A stretch of 64,000 nt of DNA from Pachyseris speciosa (lineage: Eukaryota; Cnidaria; Anthozoa; Scleractinia; Pachyseridae). The position numbers were made by a program, and so were the translations under genes. Positions 47,301-59,284 of the stretch are shown piece after piece; positions within the stretch are counted from its first letter, which is position 1, and each line of letters begins with the position of its first letter. The notes below the pieces were generated by a model. The model worked only from the letters and a program-made list of their open reading frames with translations, did not search any database and had not been told where the DNA came from. Where the stretch lies: assembly GCA_016490735.1 (NCBI GenBank), contig JAEMWC010000097.1, positions 562,501 through 626,500 of the forward strand, given 5' to 3'.

Positions 47301-50300
47301 GTTGTAGACAAAGTGTCAACTCATGGGGGAGTAGCTTGCTGAGTACAGGACTTGCCCCTGCCAGGCTGGGCCCTGGAGCTTTCAACTATGATTGCATCAG
47401 CTACAGCGAAAGCAGCAGCTGAAGCAGTGGTTAATGCAATCCCTTCAAGTGGTGTTCAAGGGAACTATGGACCTCCTCAGTTCATACAAACCAATGGCAG
47501 GGGTAGGGGATGTTGGTCATGTGGGTCTATGTATCATTTCCAGAGAAACTGCCCACAGGGAAACTTCAGCAGGGCGGGGAACAGATCATAAACATCAGTC
47601 GCTCCCTGCCCGAAGACCAAGTACCAGTGATACGAATTAGCTCAATCCAACCTAACGTGTTGTTACTTGACTGCAAGATCAAGGGGGTTCCTGTGAGTGC
47701 AGTTGTGGACTGTGGTAGCCCAATCTGTATTTTGAACAATAACATATTCAAATGTCTTGGCTTAGGCGGCACCCTAGGACAGGTCAGATCCAAAATTGTG
47801 GGTGCTGAGGGTTCACAACTGAATATCCTTGGAACGGTGGAACTAGACACCACCCTCAAGGGGATAAAAGCTACACAGCTGTTTTATATCTGTGACAATC
47901 CTAAAGCAGAGTGCCCTACTCGGGATGGACTTTTTACGGAACAATGAGTGCGTTGTTGACTCTAGCAGGGGAACCCTTAACGTTGGAAATGCACTGGTAA
48001 AACTGAGAGGTGAATCACGCTGAGAAGTGCACAGAGGGTCACTAGTAGAAACTGTGACCATACAGCCAGATCAGAAAGTTGATCTTGTTTGCCAAGTTAG
48101 GGGGGTGAATTTGGAAGGGATTCATGGGGTCCTAGAACCCATGGATAGGTTCTTCAAACGGTTCCTGATTGCAGTGCCCAGTTCTCTGTCCTTGGTCCAT
48201 AATGGATCGGTCCCAATCTGTTTCTACAATTATTCTGACCAACCGGTTACCATCAACAAGGACAAAAATGTGGGGGAGTTCTGTCCGGCGGTAGAGAGGG
48301 GCCAGACAATACCCACAGAATGCAATAATATTACCAGATAGAAACCACCTTTGCTGACAGCCATAAAGGAACACTGAATTGCAACGCATTGTCGGTGGAA
48401 GCAGAGCTGAGTTGGAATACAATTGAGGAGATGAGAAAGTTATTCCCTATAAACAATGACCAACTAACAGAAGATCAGAAGCTGAGCATATGGAAAATCT
48501 TGGCCAAGCATTCTAAAGCGGTATCGAGGGGACCATGTGACATTGGCCACTGCACTAAGGCGCAACTGCGAATTAACACTGGATTTGCACCCCCTTGAAG
48601 ACTTCCCCTGCACCGTTTTTCTCCGGAACAAGAGAAGTACATAAACGAGGAGACGCAAAGGCTACTTGAGAGCGATGTGATAGAACCGTCTACCAGTCCT
48701 TGGAGTGCTAAAGTCATTTTAGCTTCTAAAAAGGATGGCTCATACCGTTATTGTGTTGATTTTCGCAGACTAAACCGTGTCACCATCAAGGAACACTACC
48801 CTGTCCCAAGGGTGGAGGACATAATTGATTCTCTGGCTGGAGCGAATTTGTTTTCAACCCTGGACCTGATCTCTCCCTATCATGCATTTGAAATTCATCC
48901 TGACGACAGAGAGAAAACAGCTTTCTCTACTAAGCAAGGACACTGGCAGTGGAAGCGGGTGCCCTTTGGGCTCTGTAATGCAGCACCCTTCTTTGTGCGT
49001 CAGATTGCAAGTTTGTTAGCAGGAATGACATGGGAAGAACTCTTGGCATTCTTTGATGATGTCCTGCTCTTTAGTCCTACCTTTGCCAAGCACTGTGAAT
49101 CATTGGATGGTGCTCTCTCCCTTATTGAGGAGGCCGGATTGAAGGTGAAGCCAGAGAAATGCTGTGTTCTACCAAAGCACATGCCATTTGTTGGCCACAT
49201 CTTATCAGCACAAGGAGTGTCTATGGATTCCGCAAAGCTGCGGTGAAATCCTGGCCTCCACCAACCAATGTGTCCGAGTTGTGTGTATTTCTGGGGAAGA
49301 TTGGCTACTACCGAAAGTTCATACCAGATTTTGCAACCCTTGCAAACCCTCTCTGCCAACTCGAGGAGAAGGGACATCAATTTGTGTGGTCCATTGCCTG
49401 TCAGAAATCTTTTGAAACCCTGAAACAAGCCCTATGTGAAGCACCTGTGCTCGCCTTCCCAAGATTTGACCTTCCATTTGTGCTAGACACTGACGCTAGT
49501 ACAACTGGTATGCTGCAAAGGCCCTGACAAAATCACAGCAGAAACTTGTGGCCGCCAACCAAGATTGAGATGTATGCCCTTGTGTTTTGGACAGAATCAT
49601 TCTACCCTTATTTGATCAACAAACAATTTGTTGCTCGGCTGGACCACTGATCATTAGTGTGGCTTCAGAATTTTAAGCACCCCAAGCCACAGGAAGCTCG
49701 ATGGGTTGAGTACCTACAGCAGTTTGACATGAAAATAGAACATCGGCTTGGTCGTCTACATGCCAATGCTGATGGCCTGTCCCGTAGACCCTGGCCAGAA
49801 GACCCCCTGGTTGACAAGCTGGAGGAAACAGACATCTCTCGTGTGCCACTGATTGTTGGAACAATTACTAAGGATCAGGCTACAAGTTCTGTTGAGGATA
49901 CACAGTCAGAACCTAGCCAAACACCCCTGCCATGGTCCAATGACCACCTGAGAATGGGGCAGTCCAAGGACAAACATCTGAATGCAGTGCTGCAGTGGCT
50001 GAAAGCAGGAAGGAGACCCCCGAAGCAGAGATGGAAGGGGCCGACCGACACATGTGGTCTCTGTGGAGTCAGTACAATCAGTTGTTGTTACAGGATGAAT
50101 TGTTGTACTGGCAATGGTTTGACGAGCAGACAGGAAGCAAGAACCTACAGTTGTGTATCCCACAGCATTTGAAGGGAGATTTGCTGCAGGAGTTACATGA
50201 CCAGTGTGGACACTTGTCAGTACGTAAGACTACAGACAATGTGCGGAAACGCTTTTACTGGTTTGGCTACACTGTGGATATCGAACTGTACTGTCAAACA

Positions 50301-53300
50301 TGTCACACCTGTGGCTCCAAAAACGGACCAATCCCTTGACCGAGGGCACCCATGCCATCTATTAAGACTGGCTATCCACTAGAGAGGATTCAGATTGACA
50401 TTCTTGGACCACTTCCAGAGACCGACAGAGGGAACAAGTTTGTTGCTGTTGCAGTGGACATGTATACCAAGTGGCCCAAGGCGTATGCGTTACCTGATCA
50501 AGAGTCCATGACAGTAGCGCGAGCAGTCATGGACAACTTTATTTGCCGCTTCGGTTGCCCTAATGGAGTTCTTAGTGACCAGGGTCGTAATTTTGAGTCG
50601 CAGACATTCCGCGGGTTATGCAGCTTGGTTGAGGCCATCAAACAGAGGACAACTCCATACCACCCTCAGTGTGATGGGGGTGCTGAAAGGCTTATCCGTA
50701 CGGTTACCAGTGTCATTGCCAAGATTGCAATGAAAAAACCGTACCACGCAAGGCCCGCTCAACTTCAGCCAACACTGCATGAAATCGAGGAGGTCGCCAA
50801 CCTGCCAACAGATCTGAATGTTGGAGAGCATATGCATGCTGTCATGGGGTCACCGAGGATACACAATGTAGATCCCCTTTCAACAGACCTAGGGTCCATG
50901 GAGAATGCTGCTGTTGTCAGTCATGAGCCTGACAGAAGACTAAGACATTCAGCGAGGAACCGCCGTGCTCCTACCTGGATGGGAGACTTCCTCTTAGGGA
51001 AGGACATTGATAACACCCTTCTTCCACTAGGGAGGGGGGGTGTGTAACGTTGCTAGGAGACAAGATTAGTCTTGCAGCAGGACTGGGACAAGTAACAAGT
51101 GTGTGGGAGGTTGGCCATCTTTGTTGGTCATTCTTGTTGTTGTCCACCTTGTAGTTTCGCTATCGCCAATAAAGAGAGTTTACTGAACGTTACAAATGAA
51201 GGCCTCAGAGCATAACCATCCTATGTCGAATTTTGGGTTGTTTTTCGATTTTGCCTGGATTTGCCCGAATTGTTGCATGTAAACTGCAATTCGACTGAAA
51301 GAAGATGTAATGCAACTTGCAAACCACTCCCATGGAAGGTTGGTTTCTTGGTGTACGTAAGAAAAAATGCATTTCTGGATTCTGGATGAATCAGTCTAAA
51401 AAATACCATACAATGTTTTTCCATTGAATTGCAGTTCACATGCAGAAATTCAGACAAATCCAAGCAAAATCGAAAAACGACTCAAAATTCGACATAGGAT
51501 GGTTATGCTCCGAGGCCTTCAAATGTAATTTCTGATCGTTGAGTGACATAGGAACAAATTAGAAATTAATATTCTGACGGCACAATGTATAGGGTCATGT
51601 GTTCTCATGGGATGCTTCGGGACTTTTTAGGTGTCTTGGCAGGAGATTCTTGTAATTCTACGTCAGTCACAATGCAGAGAACCCTGGAAACAAGGTTGTG
51701 TCAGTCAGCCCTCCTGTTTAAATTTTTTCCCTAAGTTTTGTTCTAGACAGGTTTTCTAGTCTGATTTGTCAGCATGGTTTTTTGCACCCTTTCCTCAGGG
51801 TTCGGTGCCACTACATTAGATGAGGACTATGTTTCCACTTATTTTCTGGCTACTTCTAAAGGATGGTTTTTTAGTGGTTTTTCGTATCTGGCGTGGTTAG
51901 GGCTTGCCACAAGTTGCTCGAAGATTTCCCAAAAAGTTGCCCGAAATTTCTCAAAAAGTTGCTCAAAAGTTGCTCCAAATAAAGTCAAAAGTTGCTTTTT
52001 GTAATGAAAGTTGCTCAAAAGTTTCTAAAAAAAGCAAAAACTTTTTATAATTTGTTTCTCTCTTCTTTTATTTGGTCTGATGCAAAAATATGCAATCTGT
52101 ACAACAAAAGTAACATTTCTAAGCATTTTTGTGCAATTTTGCGCTGTAACCATCGTCGCTAAATAAATTTGTTCACAATACGTATGAGTAAATACTACGC
52201 ATCAATATCAATATTAACCTTGTAAAAATTCTATTATGAGGCAATAAAATTGTCATTGCTGTTCAAGGTCAAGACTTCAAACCATTTTCATGCAATTTAA
52301 CTGCAATCACAGTTGCTAAAAACATGTAACCTTGACCTTAATTAAAACAGACTTCTTTCCAAAGTCAGTATTAACCTAATATTAATTCTGCTTAAAACAT
52401 CATTGTTTGCCTTAAAAACTTACCATAGTCTAGATCAAGTAAGCAGGTTTGGCAAACATTCTTTAATTTTGAACATGTCTGGCAGACTTCTGTTTTCTTG
52501 AATCTCATTCGTGCCCCAGGGCACCAACGGAACACTGTAAATGGCCGGGCACAAATCTATGATCAATAGAGGATGTCATCTCATTAAGTGCTAAAGTTAA
52601 TATTGAACATTAAAAGTAATAAATACCAAGACAGCAACAACTATTAAAGGCCCATTATCACCCTTGATACAACGCGGTCGTTTGTTTTTGTTTTGAAATC
52701 ATGCCATTGTTAAATGAAGGGCTGAGGGCATAAACTGCCTATGTGTAATTTTCGGCCGTTTTTTTAGTTCGCTTGGATTTGGCCAAATTTTTGCATGTGA
52801 ACTGCATTTTGATTCACAAACATTGTCCCGTATTTTTTTTCACCGATTTCTTTTTCGTTTTCGAGGAATAATGTATGCAAAAAAAACACCTAAAACTACA
52901 CATAGGCAGTTTATGCCCCCAGCCCTTCATATGTCTGCCTTATTAACATGCATGAAGCAATGCCCAAGGGTATTCTTTATGCGCAATGTGCCTTTTTGAC
53001 TCATAAACCACCCACAAGATGCCCGTCCGACTTGGAAATGGTCGACTTTTTTAAATGCAGCACTTAATACCAATGTTTTGCTTACTGATAGTGCTCAAGA
53101 AGCTTCCTTAGCTGGAAAACAGTGCGCAACATTCTGGGTTGACTTAAAAACAGCACACAGCAACCTTGGTTAACCTTAAGCCAGCGCGCGTAGATTTTGT
53201 CCGACTTGAAAACAGCACTCAAAAGATTTAGGGTTATTGTTAAGTTTAGAGTTAGGGTTAAAATTAGGGTTAGGGTTAGGGTTAGAGCTAGGGTTAGGGT

Positions 53301-56300
53301 TAGAGCTAGGGTTAGGGTTAGGGTTAGGGTTAGAGCTAGGGATAGGGTTCGGCCTAGGGCATTGCAAACGTTAACGTTAAAGTAAGCGGCATATTTTAAG
53401 TCTCGCACAGGTTTCTTGATTTCTTGGTTCCTCCGAAATGAAAAGAGCGCACAGGTTTCTTGGTTGATTCTTAATTCTTTCGGGAAGGCTTTGGCCAATG
53501 TAAGTAAACTGTTGAAGAGGGTGTTTTGGTTGAAAACGGCATACAGCAGGATCGGATTTCATTCTAACTCAATGCTTAAAAAGCTTGCTTTCGGCGGAGA
53601 AATAGAATAAAATATTAAAGAAGGCTGTTTTTATTTGAAGATAGCTTTTGGCCACTACCAACAACTTCTGTTCGTGAGCAACACCAAAAATTTGAGTTAA
53701 CGATGTTCAAGGGCAAAATTAAGAGTTAAAAAAGTAAGCTGTTTCCCATCGGTTTCCGCCCTCGAAACAGAGATTTGACTGGCGCTTCACGTGCTTTGGT
53801 CATTATTGAAACGATTTTGAAGGGTTCATTTTCGTCGTCAAATGGAACCAGTTGAATGAAATTTGTATCACAAATCAACGTAAATGACGACAGTGAAAAA
53901 ACTGGAACAAAATACTTAACTAGTTTTGTTGGCTTCAAGACGTAAATATTTGCAAAAGATGTGAAATTTAATCCGTATCTTCTGATGCGTAACACAACGA
54001 CTTGTTAAAATGTCTCGCATGCAAATACGTTTTTGCTGGTGTTTATCTCGCTTGAAAATACATTTTGCTGATGTTTACAAGCCTCCATAAAATCAAAATA
54101 ACCAAGTTGATCGACGCAAAACTTATTTATATGTTGAAATTCGGCAGCATGTCTCCCTGTGTTTACATAACAACTCGACGACCGACCACGAGTAATATTT
54201 TCCACACGCGCCCATGCAACTTTTCCCTGGATTGTTTTCAAGATAGTCATCGAAAACGGACGGACTTCTCGTCACGCTGACTTCCCTCTCTCGGATGAAT
54301 TCTCCGTAATGTTTCCGAAATTTTGACGAACTGTTTCACGGCTTCGATGGCCCGCGAGACAGCACCCACTTCAGCCGCAATGAATTGTGGGAATGTTATT
54401 GCCCTCCACGTGCGAAAGACACTCTGCAAACATCAGCCAGTTTTTTGCCCTAAACTCCAAAAACACCTCTCCTTTTCGGAAATCCTAGCACGGTAACCTT
54501 TCACAAATGGACCAAGACTAGCAAAACCAAGCCACTTTTGCGACGAGAGATGTTTTCAGAGTTTTTTTCTGTCTGGCTCTTAATCTCTACTCCCAAACCG
54601 GAGAGTCAAATTAATCTCTCTCTTCATGGTTTGGCAAGCAGAGAAAACACGACTGGCTTCTTTCAGCCGTGTTAGACTTGTGGATCTAAAGACTTCATGA
54701 TGTCCTTCGATCACCGAGCGAACAGGCAAATTGACATAATTCAATTAAACCAAACAAGCTAGCGCGGATCGAGTCGGGAGCTTCGGCAGACACGTTGCGT
54801 AAGTACCAATGCTTTAACCGCCAAAACTTTTAGTCTACGTCACACTATGGAACAATCCTTTCTACCTGTCAATCATTTCATGTCCAGTTTCAGTTTTACC
54901 CTTCAGTTACGAGCATTTGGGGCTAACTTTTCAAATAAAGAATACCCTTGGGCATTGCTTCATGCATGTTAATAAGGCAGACATATGAAGGGCTGGGGGC
55001 ATAAACTGCCTATGTGTAATTTTCGGCCATTTTTTTAGTTCGCTTGGATTTGTCCAAATTTTTGCATGTGAACTGCATTTTGATTCAAAAACATTGTCCC
55101 ATATTTTTTTTCACCGATTTCTTTTTCGTTTTCGAGAAATAACGTATGCAAAAAAAACACCTAAAACTACACATAGGCACTTTATGCCCCCAGCCCTTCA
55201 AATGATGCCTCTGATTGGTCAATTATTTTTATTGCGCTTTTGATCTGGTTCATCATGCCGAGTTGTCGCTGGTCCCCGGTTTCGCAAAGCAAATGGCTAC
55301 AAATTCAACTTGCATATTTCTTCACTGAAACCATGAACAATCCGTTCACAGGTTTAAAATCAAAACAGCAGAGTATTGAACCATCCGTTATTGATAAAAC
55401 TTACTGATTATGTGCCGAGGATGGTGACAAAATATCCACAAAAAAATATTTATTGCCGGGTAATGGTTTCAAATTTGCAGTAAGAAAAATACTCATACAT
55501 TTTCATTCAATTAGCCTGTCCTTTAGCTTTATTGTGTTAAAAATACAGTCGACCATGCGGCTAGACAAAAAGTTGAACTCCGCATTAAAACACAGGAGGA
55601 AACAAAAGTGGTGCAGTCCTCATCAATCACAGCGGAGATCTCAGCAAGAAAGAGAAATTAATTATCACGCAGTTCAGGCAAGCTGCAAACTGGTCGAACA
55701 TAAACTTAAGCTACATTGCCCGATGGAGCATAAAAATAGCAGTCGATAAAGTGAAATGGATTCAGTGGTTAAATAAAGTTTTGATTGAAGTTGGATTAAA
55801 AACACTGAAGAGTTGACCAAAGCTGCAGAATCCATTACACAAACTGACCTTGAGGTAAAATATCAAATATGCAGTAAACAGTTATCCAGACATAATTTTT
55901 AATACTCGCCATCAAATCAGTTTCCAAATCACAGTAAGTTGGCTCCAACAACCTCAGCAAATTCTTGAAAGCTCCAAGATAAAAAGCACCAAACTTGAAC
56001 AACAAGTCTCTGTAAATCCTTCGCCTTGAACCTCACTTTGTTGATAAAACAACGATGCTAAGTTACCGCTACTGACCATTGCCACACTGACTCTTTTAAC
56101 TTTAAACAGGCCAAAATTTACATACATACAAATTGTTCCCAAAATAATACAAGGAAAATGAAGAAGAATAAACAGAGAACATGTTTACGGCCAAACGTTT
56201 GGAGATTTGCTTACGATGCAATAAAGCAAGAGCGTTAAAACGAGAGCTTCGAAGTCTGAGTAATTTTGTGTTACACGAAATTCCAGAATTAACGGGTGTG

Positions 56301-59245
56301 GTGTGCAATGCATCAAGGGTGATAATGGGCCTTTAAGGATGTTGTTAAAATGACATGAAAGCCACATTTTTGCCTAGAGGGCTCTGCAACCATTGTTCCG
56401 AGTCAGCTGGTGCCATCTTGGACTGCTGAACCCAAGGACACTGTGAACACGATTGGCAGTTGAACTTTTCAAAGCCATATAAACAAACCTCAGACATAAA
56501 ATACCTTTTTCTTCACAATGTTACATTTTTTTTACTTTAAAGTGATAAGTTGACATCTAGTTTTGGCAAAATTAAAGGGAAAATCCACAACTAAATAGCT
56601 GTTTTAAAAGGACCTTCCTGCTACACAAAACCCTGGAAAACATGTCCAAAAAGACAGAACACAGAGTCACAACATTTTGTTAAAAAGCAATTATCATTAG
56701 GAAATCACGCTTTTTGAAGATTTGGTGCTTGACTTCTTGAAGTCTTTAAAATGCAAAGTAACAACTGAAGAGTTCAATTTGACCCATCCACTAGATTTTT
56801 AGACAATGGTTGGGTGGTTGGGTCTTGACAAGAGCTGCCCCTGCAATCTGCAAGCAATCTGCAGGGGCGAACAAGAATGACATCATTGCCAAGCCAACAC
56901 AAAAGCTTTCAAAATGGCGGCCGTCGGTGAGGAAGACGAAAGTGATGTCTAAAATGTCTTAAATGAGCTGCTACAGCCTGGAAATGGCGAAAGTAAAAAT
57001 GGCAGCAATACAACTACAATGAGTGGACAATTCATCAAGTAAAAGTGGAATTGAATCGATGAAATGTTTCGAAAACAAGACCTGTTTGATCAAGTTGTTG
57101 AACACGATGAAATTGGGGTTCTGCCAGAGACTTCTGCTTGCAGGGAAGGTTCTTCGTGGCGAGGATTGGCGATTGAAGTGGATGATCTGCCACCTTACCT
57201 CTCAAGAAACGACCTCGACTGAAATTTGTTATATCAGGATAAACAAATGTCTGAGAAATATTTTGTACACCTTTTTACACCACGGATCGGTCATTTCGAT
57301 TTCGTCACTGAAACAAACAAATATGCCATGCGAAGGAACATACCATGTTGGGTCGGAACAAGTCCTGAGGAGGCGAAGGAATGTCTGGGGATTACTGTCT
57401 GGATAAAGCTCAAACAATTGCCGATTTCTACAATAATTTGTTCGTTGCTGATACAACTATTTTCAGAAACTATGTTTTAATATCGTGTTAGTCAAAGTTG
57501 ATATTTTTGAGGCTTTCCAAGATGCTGTCAATGTGCTTTTAGTGTTCAAAGATCATCATGGACCACATGGCCCTCCATATGGTGCTTTTAGGGTTAACAT
57601 ACCAAACCTACCAATACTCGAACGCACTTTCTAATCTACAATTACTACTAGTATAATAGTAAACTTCACTGCACAATGTACAGTATTGATCCTGGTCGCC
57701 TTGTGAAAATTAACCTACCTTACATTCTCTACCATAAGTCTCTCTTGTCTGTGAGGAAAAAATGACACAGCAGTTAATCATAATTAAAAAGAAAACATGT
57801 GCATGGTTTGCAGGTTACGTGTGCATGTAACCCTAAGAAATATCTACAATTCTCTTATTTGCTAGTACTGTCAAGTGGTATCATATGGTAAAAACTAGGT
57901 AATGGTTCTGACTAGTTGATTTTCAATAATCTTTATGATCACTTTGAATCACTTTCTCTTGAGCAAAGTTCACATAACGTGGGCTGAAAGTGCAGCTTGC
58001 CAGAGATTTTGTTCTCATTGACTCACTTACAGGACTTGCAATCTACAGTAGTTTTGGAAAAGTGGCAGTAAGGCATCACAAGGACAGCATCACCTGTTTT
58101 CCTACTCACTTCAGAATAGAGTGGGAGAAATTTTGTCAACATATGCTTCAACAAAAAGGTGGTCCAGTTGAATAGTTTGCAAAAAAAAACTGTATACCAA
58201 AATGTTTTTTCATCAAGACTGTTTGTTCTGACTCTCAAGATGCAAAATTAGTGTTAAATCCCACTTCATGGACAATCCTAATGATTGCCCTTACAATCAA
58301 CCCACTTGTTTTGGACACTTCCTTGTTTATGCTGTCTGTAGTAATGGGATTATGGTATTTGGCTGTCCTTATGCTATGCAGTGGAACAAATGATTAACAC
58401 ATTACCATTCTGACATATGGGTTGTCTCCAAGGCATGTTTGGCAAAGAATGGGAAATTCCTGAAATGACATCAAAATGATAACTGATTACTGATAATAAT
58501 CTGATAATAATCTGTCAGACGTTAAAGAACCTACAGGTACAGGTACACACTGTTCAAAAAGAGTTGAGGATGTAGTCCCCAGAGTGGTGCTTTATCTCTG
58601 CCAGCATGTGGTCGGTCTGGCCGGATTAGCTTGATGGGCTTCTGAGCGAATGAGACCATAATAAATATACTGCCAGAAGTCAGGCTATTTGCCTGGTGCT
58701 ACAACTTCCCTTCCCTTCAAACTAAACCCTCATCAGATATGTGGTCAACAGTGCCCTATTTTGTCCATGACATGTCAGCCACACATATAATTATATAAGG
58801 CCCTGAGCCAAGTTGCTTAAAGTCCAATAAAACAATAACCCTGCAAAACCTGCAGATTGTCACAGCAGTTAATTGTGCTTTCAACAGATTGGCCCAGTAG
58901 TTTTAAGGTTCAAATTGGTTATATAATAAATAAATCATCCATGAACTGCGGATAAGAAATCAAATGAAGAATGATCCTCGCAGTTGTGAACGCAATTTAT
59001 GCAATTGCAAAAAGAAGCCTGAAAAGAAAATATCAGAACTTCAATGGGGTTTGAACCCGTGACCTCACAATACCGGTGCGATGTTCTAACCAACTGAGCT
59101 CTGAAGCCACTGATGTTGGGAGCAGGTCAAACCATAATTGATAATGTATGATTTATTTCATGCATTTTTCACATTCATTTCTTTCACTGGAACATATGAA
59201 CCCATTCATTTCTTTCACAGGAACATATGAACCCATAATTGACCT

Positions 59246-59284
<39 letters not shown>

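Larger units (their letters stand above)
46364..51194 (+). mobile_element. decayed Ty3/gypsy LTR retrotransposon in an RBM22 intron
   Basis: Two ~153-bp LTRs bound by TGTAAC...GTTACA, flanked by AATG at 46360-46363 and 51195-51198. A primer site TGGTGGCAGCGGTGGGAT (46519-46536) matches the 3' end of a tRNA-Leu(AAG). A purine tract GGGAGGGGGGG precedes the right LTR. Order gag, protease, RT, RNase H, integrase is that of Ty3/gypsy. Several stops and frameshifts and an integrase deletion make it inactive. LTRs differ at over ten positions, so the insertion is not recent. Antisense to RBM22. Confidence 0.93.
52648..56332. mobile_element. 3.7-kb TTAA-flanked transposon-like element
   Basis: Ends AGGCCCATTATCACCCTTGA and its inverted counterpart, at least 23 bp, are flanked by TTAA at 52644-52647 and 56333-56336, as for piggyBac-type insertions. 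It holds two inverted MITE copies, telomere-like repeats and unrecognised open frames (53.7-54.4 kb) but no transposase seen. Lies in RBM22's second intron. Confidence 0.72.

Noticed and set aside
53082..53498. Open frames with Leu-Thr and Asn-Pro repeats
   Set aside because: They come from TTAGGG-type repeats read in different frames.
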